DNA of 13,626 nt from DAIDKA01 sp049792815 (GTDB lineage Bacteria; Pseudomonadota; Gammaproteobacteria; Steroidobacterales; Steroidobacteraceae), in assembly GCA_049792815.1 (NCBI GenBank), contig JBARBG010000012.1, positions 1-13,626 on the forward strand, given 5' to 3'. The notes beneath the pieces were generated by a model that was not told the DNA's origin, did no database searches, and saw nothing but the letters and a program-made list of their open reading frames with translations. The translations under genes were made by a program, and so were the position numbers. Shown here in pieces: positions 7,548-13,626 of the stretch (position 1 is the first letter of the stretch; every line of letters begins with the position of its first letter).

Positions 7548-8516
7548 TCAGGCCGTCGGGGTCGGAAACGGCAGCACTTCCTGGATGTGGGCGGCGCCGG
7601 CCGCCAGCATCAGCACCCGGTCAAATCCCAGCGCCACGCCCGAACATTCGGGCAGCCCTGCGCTGAGCGCCGCCAGCAGTCGCTCGTCCATGGGGTGCCG
7701 GGGCAGTGCGCGGCGCTCGCGCTCCTTGAGGTCTGCCGCAAAGCGCGCCCGTTGCTCGCCCGCCGCGGCCAGTTCGTGAAAGCCATTGGCGAGCTCCACT
7801 CCGTCCATATACAGCTCGAAGCGCTGCGCCGTGCGCGGATCGGCCGGATCAAGACGCGCCAGCGCCGCCTGCGAGGCCGGATAGCCGTGGATGAAAGTGA
7901 GCGCCTCAGTGCCCAGTCTTGGGCCAATCACCGCGCCCATGATGAGATCCAGGATGGTGTCGCGTGGCGCGGCTTCCCGGTATCCCAGCGGCTCGATCAC
8001 GGCTTGAAGTTCCGGCAGCGGCGCCTGCAGCGGGTCCAGCCCCACATGGCGCTTGAAGACCTCGCAATAGGTGAGCTGCTCGGCGGGACGGCGCGCGGCC
8101 GGATGGCCGGCGCACAGCTCGCGCACCAGTGATTCCACTTCAGCCATCAATTGCGGCAGGCCAAAGCCGAGCCGATACCATTCCACCAGGGTGAATTCGC
8201 AGTTGTGAATGCGGCTTTGTTCAAAGCCGCGCGCCACGTGACAGATCTGGTAGATATCACCCGCGCCGGAGGCGAGCAGGCGCTTCATGGCGTATTCGGG
8301 CGAGGTGTGCACGAACAGCCGCACGCCGGCGCCGGCCTGCACCGCCAGTGAGTGAATGTGGATGTCCGTGACCGGCGCATTGACCAGCACCGGGGTATCC
8401 ACCTCCAAGACCCGCCGTGCGGCGAAGAAGGCGCGCGTGCGCGCCAGCAGCGCCGCGCGCAGTTGCAGCCGCTCGCGCGAGGCCGTGGGCCGCCAGTCCG
8501 CGGGCGTCTGGGTCAT
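7548..8516 (-). CDS. epmA: EF-P lysine lysyltransferase EpmA (PoxA/GenX/YjeA)
   Basis: EpmA is a paralogue of class II lysyl-tRNA synthetase without the anticodon-binding domain. It activates (R)-beta-lysine with ATP and transfers it to Lys34 of EF-P. The 322 residues match the family (about 325). Motif 2 is visible as RGFEQSRIHNCEFTLVEWY near 96-114, and motif 3 as ALGFDRVLML near 296-305. The protein begins directly on the catalytic core, with no N-terminal OB fold, which separates it from LysS. ATG 8516-8514 overlaps the psd stop as ATGA and is preferred over the frame's longer upstream extension, which only shadows psd. It sits at the end of a sco-psd-epmA series and converges on efp. Confidence 0.94.
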   Translation of the reverse strand: MTQTPADWRPTASRERLQLRAALLARTRAFFAARRVLEVDTPVLVNAPVTDIHIHSLAVQAGAGVRLFVHTSPEYAMKRLLASGAGDIYQICHVARGFEQSRIHNCEFTLVEWYRLGFGLPQLMAEVESLVRELCAGHPAARRPAEQLTYCEVFKRHVGLDPLQAPLPELQAVIEPLGYREAAPRDTILDLIMGAVIGPRLGTEALTFIHGYPASQAALARLDPADPRTAQRFELYMDGVELANGFHELAAAGEQRARFAADLKERERRALPRHPMDERLLAALSAGLPECSGVALGFDRVLMLAAGAAHIQEVLPFPTPTA

Positions 8517-9376
8517 TGCGGCGCCTGGATCTGGCCCAGCGCCTGGCCGACGCGCACGGACATGCCGGCGGCAAGCTGCGCCTGCCAGCGCACCCGACCC
8601 TTGGGAAACAGCACTATCACGGTTGAACCCATGTTGAACCAGCCCATGAGGGCACCGCGCGCCAGCCGCGCGCCCGGACCTGTTACGGGGGGCAGTTCGC
8701 GGGCTGCGTGCCGGGTCGGCGGCGTGATCTCGCCATGCCACACGGTGCTGATGCTGCCCACGAACAGCGCGCCAACCAGCACCATGCAGAACGGCTGCCG
8801 GTCCTCGTCCCAGGTGCACACCACGCGCTCGTTGCGGGCGAACAAATCCGCAACTGCGGCGGCCGTCACCGCATTCACGCTGAAGAGCCTGCCAGGAACA
8901 TGGCGCGCGCTGCGCAGTTGGCCGTCGCGCGGCATATGGATGCGGTGATAGTTGTACGGCGCCAGATACAAGGTCGCGAAGGCGCCGCCGCTGAACTGCG
9001 CCGTCTGTGCGTCATTTGCGGCCAGAAGCGCTGCGAGGCTGAAAGTGCGGCCCTTGGCCTGCACGATGGACTCACCGTCGAGGTAGCCGATCTGGCTGAT
9101 GGTGCCATCGACCGGCGAGCTCACCGACCGGGGGTCCTGCGGCTGCGGCCGGGCGTGCGCGACCAGTGCGCGCGTGAAGAAGGCGTTGAAGTTTTCGTAG
9201 CGCAGCGGATCAGGCTCGCGCGCATCGCGCAGGTCGGGCCTGAAGCTGCGCACGAAGGCGCGGATCAGCAGATTCTTCAAGCCGCGCCAGCGCACGCGGG
9301 TGAGCGCATGGACAACCCGCGACAAGGTGTGCTGCGGCAGCAGGCGCTGCAGAACAATGAAGGCACGGTCACGCAT
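8513..9376 (-). CDS. psd: phosphatidylserine decarboxylase proenzyme
   Basis: The enzyme decarboxylates phosphatidylserine to phosphatidylethanolamine at the inner membrane, the last step of the main PE pathway. The 287-residue proenzyme has the bacterial Psd-I layout. The self-cleavage site is GST at 250-252 in FNMGSTVIVLFP, where cleavage before Ser251 yields the pyruvoyl group of the alpha chain. The catalytic partners are visible as Asp90 in SSPVDGT and His144/His147 in YNYHRIHMP. The residue before GST is Met, where many relatives have Leu; this should not affect processing. The start lies 3 bases after the sco stop and the stop overlaps epmA, so the three are probably co-transcribed. 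In other gammaproteobacteria psd is also often found beside epmA. Confidence 0.95.
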   Translation of the reverse strand: MRDRAFIVLQRLLPQHTLSRVVHALTRVRWRGLKNLLIRAFVRSFRPDLRDAREPDPLRYENFNAFFTRALVAHARPQPQDPRSVSSPVDGTISQIGYLDGESIVQAKGRTFSLAALLAANDAQTAQFSGGAFATLYLAPYNYHRIHMPRDGQLRSARHVPGRLFSVNAVTAAAVADLFARNERVVCTWDEDRQPFCMVLVGALFVGSISTVWHGEITPPTRHAARELPPVTGPGARLARGALMGWFNMGSTVIVLFPKGRVRWQAQLAAGMSVRVGQALGQIQAPQ

Positions 9377-9379
9377 CGG

Positions 9380-9988
9380 CTACAGATCGCCGGCGGCGCG
9401 CCGCAGGTCATCGGTCAGCGATTTCACGTCATAGGGGGCATTGAACACGGCCACATTGTGGGCGTGGCTGTCCATCAGGAAAATCGTCGAGGAGTGATCC
9501 ATGCTGTAGTCACCACCGGGCAGGTCCACGCGCAGGTAGGCCACGCCGAATTTTCGCGCCACGGTCTGCAGCATGGCCGCGGTTCCGGTCAGACCGATGA
9601 AGTCGGGGTCGAAGGCGCGCATATACTGGGCAAGCTGGGACGGCGTGTCGCGCGCCGGGTCGACGCTGATGAACACCACGCGCAACCCTGGCACCACGCC
9701 GGTTTTCACCACCTGCGCCAGCTGCAGCAGCGTCAGCGGGCAGACATCGGGGCAATGCGTGTAGCCAAAGTAGACCAGCGTCGGGGCGCCTTTGAGGCGC
9801 GCCGCGGTAAATGGCCCGTTGTTCTGGTCGATGAGCGAGAATTCACCCGGATCGCGCGGCTGCGGCAGCCACGTGCCACTTGTCAGCGCCGGCACGGAAT
9901 GGTCAAGTCGGTGCGCCAGCCAGAAGCCCGCCAGGGCTGCAGCGGCCACCACCAGTACCATCAGGATGCGGGTCGGACGCAGATTCAT
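9380..9988 (-). CDS. SCO1/SenC-family copper chaperone, membrane-anchored
   Basis: Sco proteins deliver copper to, or reduce, the CuA site of cytochrome c oxidase on the periplasmic face of the inner membrane. The 202-residue product starts with a positively charged stretch and one hydrophobic segment (about 8-25), probably an uncleaved anchor. The thioredoxin-like domain carries the copper motif C79-x3-C83 in YTHCPDVCP and the distal ligand H165 in YSMDHSST. Both Cys and the His are intact, which supports metal binding. I chose ATG 9988-9986 because the hydrophobic segment follows at once; a longer frame from 10114 would add a basic tail overlapping prmB. No oxidase subunit gene is in the window, so the assignment to cytochrome oxidase assembly comes from the family only. 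Confidence 0.88.
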   Translation of the reverse strand: MNLRPTRILMVLVVAAAALAGFWLAHRLDHSVPALTSGTWLPQPRDPGEFSLIDQNNGPFTAARLKGAPTLVYFGYTHCPDVCPLTLLQLAQVVKTGVVPGLRVVFISVDPARDTPSQLAQYMRAFDPDFIGLTGTAAMLQTVARKFGVAYLRVDLPGGDYSMDHSSTIFLMDSHAHNVAVFNAPYDVKSLTDDLRRAAGDL

Positions 9989-10907
9989 GAATAAAGTATC
10001 CCACAAGCGCAGCCGCTCCCGGGTTTCAGGGTCTGTGACGGTACAGGGGCTGATCGAGCGCGGCGCGCGGCGCCTGCGCCGCGCACAGGTTGTCTTCGGC
10101 CATGGCACCGACAACGCCCGGGATGAGTCCGCGGCGCTGGTGTGTCATGCCCTGGGGTGGTCAGCGCCCACGGCGCGAATGCTGCGCCGGGTCGCGAGCG
10201 CTCGGCAGCAGCGCCTGGCGTACGAGCTGCTCACGCGGCGCATCCGCGAGCGCCGGCCGGCCGTGTATCTGACCGGTGAGACCTGGTTTGCAGGTCTGCA
10301 GTTCAGGACTGACCCGCGGGCGCTGATTCCGCGCTCGCCGCTCGCCGAGTTGATCGAGCGCGGGTTTGCGCCCTGGGTCGACCCGCGCCGGGTGCGCCGG
10401 GTGCTCGACATCGGAACCGGAGGCGGCTGCATTGCCATCGCGACCGCACGCATGCTGCCGCGCGCCCGCGTCGATGCCATCGACATTTCGGCGCCCGCCC
10501 TGCAGTTGGCAGCCGAAAACGTGCGCCGCCACCGGCTCGGCCGGCGGGTGCGGCTGCTGCACTCCAACTACTTCAGCGCCCTCTCCGGCGAGCGCTACGA
10601 TATCATTGTCAGCAACCCGCCCTATGTCGGGGCGCGCGAGATGCGCTCGCTGCCCGCGGAATACCGCCATGAACCGCGCATGGCGCTCGCTTCAGGCCGG
10701 GATGGCATGGACGCGGTACGGGCAATCCTGCAAGGTGCGCGGCGGCATCTGAACCCCGGAGGCATTCTCGTCGTGGAGGTCGGCAATACGGAAGTCGCGG
10801 TGCGGCGTGCATTTCGCCCACTGCCCTTCACCTGGCTGACGTTTGCACGCGGTGGTGGCGGCGTATTCATGCTCACGGCGCAGCAGCTTCGGGTCCAAGG
10901 CAGTTAG
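9987..10907 (+). CDS. prmB: ribosomal protein uL3 glutamine N5-methyltransferase PrmB
   Basis: PrmB methylates the side-chain amide of a conserved glutamine in ribosomal protein L3 during 50S assembly. The 306 residues match the E. coli length (about 310). The N-terminal GHGTDNARDE near 38-47 is typical of PrmB and distinguishes it from the related release-factor enzyme PrmC. The SAM site is DIGTGGG at 131-137, and the catalytic amide-binding motif is NPPY at 200-203. ATG 9987 is chosen by length; it shares CATG with the opposite-strand sco start and has no clear ribosome binding site. GTG 10035 is an alternative that would shorten the protein by 16 residues while keeping all motifs. The aroC start follows after 4 bases, which suggests an operon. 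Confidence 0.9.
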   Translation: MNKVSHKRSRSRVSGSVTVQGLIERGARRLRRAQVVFGHGTDNARDESAALVCHALGWSAPTARMLRRVASARQQRLAYELLTRRIRERRPAVYLTGETWFAGLQFRTDPRALIPRSPLAELIERGFAPWVDPRRVRRVLDIGTGGGCIAIATARMLPRARVDAIDISAPALQLAAENVRRHRLGRRVRLLHSNYFSALSGERYDIIVSNPPYVGAREMRSLPAEYRHEPRMALASGRDGMDAVRAILQGARRHLNPGGILVVEVGNTEVAVRRAFRPLPFTWLTFARGGGGVFMLTAQQLRVQGS

Positions 10908-10911
10908 CAAC

Positions 10912-12003
10912 ATGTCCGGAAATACCTTTGGCAGGCTCTTCACGGTGACCAGCTTTGGCGAAAGCCACGGCCCGGCCCTCGGCTGCATCGTCGACGGCTG
11001 CCCGCCGGGCCTTGAGCTCACCGAGGCGGACCTGCAGGCTGATGTGGACCGGCGCCGCACGGGAACCTCCAAGTTCGTCAGTCAGCGCCGCGAACCCGAT
11101 GCGGTGCGCATTCTCTCCGGCGTGTTTGAAGGGCGTACCACCGGCACGCCCATCGGCCTTCTGATCGAGAACACCGATGCGCGCGCGCGCGACTACGAGA
11201 AGATCAAGGACCGCTTCCGTCCCGGGCACGCGGACTACACCTACCAGCAGAAGTATGGCTTTCGTGACTACCGCGGCGGGGGCCGCTCCTCGGCCCGCGA
11301 GACCGTCATGCGGGTGGCGGCCGGGGCCATCGCCCGCAAATACTTAGGCCAGCGCCTGGGGGCTGCGATTCATGGCTACGTGACCCAGGTCGGCCCGCTC
11401 ACCCTTGAGCCGGTGAATCCGCCCTTTGCCTATGAAAATCCCTTCTTCTGCCCGGACCCGGCGCGGATCGCGGAGCTGGAGGCGTTGCTGTGGGAGGTGC
11501 GCGCTGGCGGGGATTCGGTGGGCGCGAAAATCACGGTCATTGCCAGCGGCCTGCCGCCGGGCCTGGGTGAGCCGGTCTTTGAGCGCCTGGATGCCGACAT
11601 CGCCAGCGCCATGATGGGCATCAACGCGGTGAAGGCCGTGGAGATCGGTGCCGGCACGCGCAGCGCCAGCCAGAAAGGTAGCGAGCACCGCGATGAAATG
11701 ACGCCGCAGGGTTTCTTAAGCAATCATGCCGGAGGCATTCTGGGCGGGATTTCTTCGGGCCAGGATATCGTCACGCACGTGACGTTCAAGCCCACTTCGA
11801 GCATCCAGGTGCCCGGTCGTACCATCAACCTCGCCGGCGAGCCGGTGCAGATCGCCACCACCGGGCGTCATGACCCCTGCGTCGGTCTGCGGGCCGTGCC
11901 CATTGCCGAGGCGATGCTGGCCATCGTGCTGATGGATCATTACCTGCGGCATCGCGGGCAGAACCTGGATGTGAAGTCAGTGACCCCGGTTATCGGCACA
12001 TGA
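10912..12003 (+). CDS. aroC: chorismate synthase
   Basis: AroC converts 5-enolpyruvylshikimate-3-phosphate to chorismate using reduced FMN, the last step of the shikimate pathway. The 363 residues match the family length. All three family signatures are visible: GESHGPALGC near 15-24, GGRSSARETVMRVAAGAIAR near 123-142 and RHDPCVGLRAVPIAEAM near 320-336. ATG 10912 gives the standard N-terminus MSGNTFGRLF, with AAGG at 10897-10900 as a somewhat distant ribosome binding site. The stop overlaps the asd start as ATGA. Confidence 0.97.
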   Translation: MSGNTFGRLFTVTSFGESHGPALGCIVDGCPPGLELTEADLQADVDRRRTGTSKFVSQRREPDAVRILSGVFEGRTTGTPIGLLIENTDARARDYEKIKDRFRPGHADYTYQQKYGFRDYRGGGRSSARETVMRVAAGAIARKYLGQRLGAAIHGYVTQVGPLTLEPVNPPFAYENPFFCPDPARIAELEALLWEVRAGGDSVGAKITVIASGLPPGLGEPVFERLDADIASAMMGINAVKAVEIGAGTRSASQKGSEHRDEMTPQGFLSNHAGGILGGISSGQDIVTHVTFKPTSSIQVPGRTINLAGEPVQIATTGRHDPCVGLRAVPIAEAMLAIVLMDHYLRHRGQNLDVKSVTPVIGT

Positions 12004-13040
12004 GCGGCAAGGCAGGCGGCGAGGGTTTCAATGTGGCGGTGGTGGGCGCCACCGGCCTCGTCGGGGAGACCATGATCGAGGTGCTCGAGGAACGCGATTT
12101 CCCGGTCAGGCAGCTGTTTGCGCTGGCCAGCGAACGTTCGCTCGGCAAGTCGGTGACCTTTCGCGGCAAGCGCCACGCGGTGGGCAACCTTGCGGATTTC
12201 GATTTCCGCCAGGCGGACATTGGACTGTTTTCCCCGGGCGGCGAGGTCTCCCGTGAGTACGCGCCGAAGGCCGCCGCGGCCGGTTGTGTGGTCATCGACA
12301 ACACCTCCGAGTTCCGCTATCTGGATGAGGTGCCGCTGGTCGTGCCGGAGGTGAACCCACACGCCATCGCGCAGTACACCCACCGCGGCATCATCGCCAA
12401 TCCCAACTGTTCGACCATCCAGATGGTCGTGGTACTCAAGCCGCTGCACGATGTTGCCGGGATTGCCCATATCAATGTCGCCACCTACCAGTCAGTATCG
12501 GGCGCCGGCCGTGAGGCCATCGCTGAACTGGCCACGCAATCGGCCGCGCTGCTCAGTGGCCAGGGCCCGGTGAAGGCCGGCGTGATACCCGCGCAGATCG
12601 CCTTCAACTGTGTCCCGCAGATCGACCGCTTCGAGGACAACGGCTATACGCGCGAAGAGATGAAGATGGCGTGGGAAACGCGCAAGATCCTCGAGTCGCC
12701 GGACATCCTGGTGAATCCGACGGCGGTGCGCGTGCCGGTGTTCTATGGGCACTCCGAGGCGGTGCACGTGACCACCCACCGTAAGCTGACCGCTGCTGCA
12801 GCGCGGGACCTGCTGCGCAAGGCTCCCGGAGTGACGGTGATGGACGATCGGCGCCCCGGGGGGTACCCCACGGCAGCCGTCGAGGCAGCGAACCGCGACA
12901 CAGTTTATGTGGGGCGCATCAGGGATGATATGTCGTCAGAGCGTGGGCTTGACCTATGGATAGTCGCAGACAATGTTCGCAAGGGGGCGGCTACGAACAG
13001 CGTTCAGATCGCCGAGATTTTGGCGCGCGACTATTTATAA
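12000..13040 (+). CDS. asd: aspartate-semialdehyde dehydrogenase
   Basis: Asd reduces beta-aspartyl phosphate to aspartate semialdehyde with NADPH, a branch point to lysine, diaminopimelate, methionine and threonine. The 346 residues have the N-terminal Rossmann motif VVGATGLVG at 14-22, the catalytic Cys137 in NPNCSTIQ, Gln164 in YQSVSGAG and the catalytic His251 in FYGHSEAVH. The shorter length and these spacings match the class found in Pseudomonas, Xanthomonas and Gram-positive bacteria, not the longer E. coli type (about 367). It is coupled to aroC by ATGA; there is no strong ribosome binding site of its own. Its last codons become AT-rich and hold the probable -35 box for fimV. Confidence 0.96.
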   Translation: MSGKAGGEGFNVAVVGATGLVGETMIEVLEERDFPVRQLFALASERSLGKSVTFRGKRHAVGNLADFDFRQADIGLFSPGGEVSREYAPKAAAAGCVVIDNTSEFRYLDEVPLVVPEVNPHAIAQYTHRGIIANPNCSTIQMVVVLKPLHDVAGIAHINVATYQSVSGAGREAIAELATQSAALLSGQGPVKAGVIPAQIAFNCVPQIDRFEDNGYTREEMKMAWETRKILESPDILVNPTAVRVPVFYGHSEAVHVTTHRKLTAAAARDLLRKAPGVTVMDDRRPGGYPTAAVEAANRDTVYVGRIRDDMSSERGLDLWIVADNVRKGAATNSVQIAEILARDYL

Positions 13041-13048
13041 GTTATATT
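13020..13048 (+). promoter_or_regulatory. predicted sigma70-type promoter for fimV
   Basis: TTGGCG at 13020-13025 (4 of 6 to consensus) and TATATT at 13043-13048 (5 of 6) are separated by exactly 17 bases. The -35 box lies in the final codons of asd and the -10 box just after its stop. Transcription would start near 13055 and leave a leader of about 80 bases before fimV. The region 13030-13100 is clearly more AT-rich than the rest of the window. Confidence 0.5.
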
Positions 13049-13135
13049 GCCGTCCGTAGTGTGGATTTGCGTATTCCTGTCCATGCTTTTGTTTTTTAGG
13101 ACATTTCTCGGCCGCTGTGGTGCGGAGTATCGTGC

Positions 13136-13626
13136 ATGACTGCCAATTCCCTTAAGTGGACGCTGGCGGCGTTGATCGTTGGCTCGCCAGCCGCGATGGC
13201 GCTTGGCCTGGGTGACATCCACCTGCATTCGTCCCTTAACGCCCCACTCGACGCTGACATCGACCTGGTAGGGGCGACGCCGGACGACCTCACGAGCCTC
13301 AAAGCCCAGGTGGCGTCGCGGGATGTTTTCCAGCAGAACGGCCTGGATTGGCCGGCCTTCCTTTCGAGCGTGACGTTGAAGCCCGTGCATACCAGCGATG
13401 GGCGCGACATTATCAAGGTGCACTCCGGGGTTGCGATCACCGAACCCTTTGTCACCTTGCTGGTGGAGATCAACTGGGCGCGCGGTCATGTGACCCACGA
13501 GTACACCGTGTTGCTCGACCCGCCGGTGTTTACCCCGGATCAGGGTCAGGCTGCCCCGGCAGCGGCGGGCGTTGCCACGCCCGCGGCCGGCACCGGCACC
13601 CGTGGCGGCACCATCCAGCGCGAAGC
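13136..13626 (+). CDS. fimV: FimV-like polar scaffold protein, N-terminal part (cut by window edge)
   Basis: FimV is an inner-membrane protein with a large periplasmic region that organises the cell pole and promotes type IV pilus assembly, secretion and cAMP signalling. The 163 visible codons start with a signal-peptide-like segment ending near MALG (21-24). The characteristic FimV N-terminal domain follows: ALGLGDIHLHSSLNAPLDAD, then ATPDDL, SRDVFQQNGLDWPAFL and EYTVLLDPPVF near 124-134. After that an Ala/Pro/Gly/Thr-rich linker begins, as expected before a LysM domain, which would lie beyond the edge. ATG 13136 is chosen because GGAG at 13124-13127 sits 8 bases upstream. The earlier ATG at 13083 is in another frame. 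Following prmB-aroC-asd, this matches the order in Xanthomonas-type genomes. Confidence 0.88.
   Translation, partial: MTANSLKWTLAALIVGSPAAMALGLGDIHLHSSLNAPLDADIDLVGATPDDLTSLKAQVASRDVFQQNGLDWPAFLSSVTLKPVHTSDGRDIIKVHSGVAITEPFVTLLVEINWARGHVTHEYTVLLDPPVFTPDQGQAAPAAAGVATPAAGTGTRGGTIQRE

Noticed and set aside
8708..9994. 428-codon open frame on the plus strand opposite psd and sco
   Set aside because: It is antisense to two well-supported genes and shows no recognisable motif; GC-rich codon bias removes stops on that strand.
1..13626. CRISPR, mobile element, toxin-antitoxin or anti-phage system
   Set aside because: I see no direct repeat array, transposase, integrase, inverted terminal repeats or small paired genes; every substantial stretch is occupied by recognised metabolic, translation or pilus-related genes.

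Overview
The window reads as ordinary chromosomal DNA of a GC-rich gammaproteobacterium. FimX- and FimV-like twitching-motility genes, the prmB-aroC-asd-fimV order and the EpmAB/EF-P genes all point to the Xanthomonadales/Nevskiales neighbourhood. That placement comes from remembered family distributions and gene order, not from a search. Coding density is very high: almost every junction is a 0-40 base gap or a 4-base stop/start overlap. I see no tRNA, rRNA, CRISPR array, insertion sequence, phage gene or attachment site.

Layout. (1) 103-3767, plus strand: an isoprenoid/hopanoid run of idi (IPP isomerase), hpnH (adenosylhopane synthase), ispA (farnesyl diphosphate synthase) and an unassigned luciferase-like flavin monooxygenase. 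The last three are joined by 4-base overlaps. (2) 3756-6937, minus strand: epmB followed by a FimX-type REC/PAS/GGDEF/EAL protein with degenerate catalytic motifs. A strong GC hairpin lies between them. (3) 6975-7544, plus strand: efp, divergent from epmB and convergent with epmA. (4) 7548-9988, minus strand: sco, psd and epmA, tightly packed. (5) 9987-13040, plus strand: prmB, aroC and asd, starting head-to-head with sco on a shared CATG. (6) 13136 to the edge: the N-terminal part of fimV, behind a readable sigma70-type promoter.

How the genes fit together. Idi and IspA would supply C15 diphosphate for squalene and then hopene, and HpnH would attach the adenosyl side chain. The squalene and hopene synthases are not in the window. 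EpmB and EpmA form the beta-lysylation pathway for Lys34 of EF-P, and that lysine is present in the efp product. FimX (c-di-GMP sensing) and FimV (polar scaffold) belong to type IV pilus control. PrmB, AroC and Asd are housekeeping enzymes.

I found no clear new defence or mobile system. The most promising unexplained element is the flavin monooxygenase coupled to hpnH-ispA. Next are the compact head-to-head and tail-to-tail gene junctions and the hairpin between epmB and fimX.
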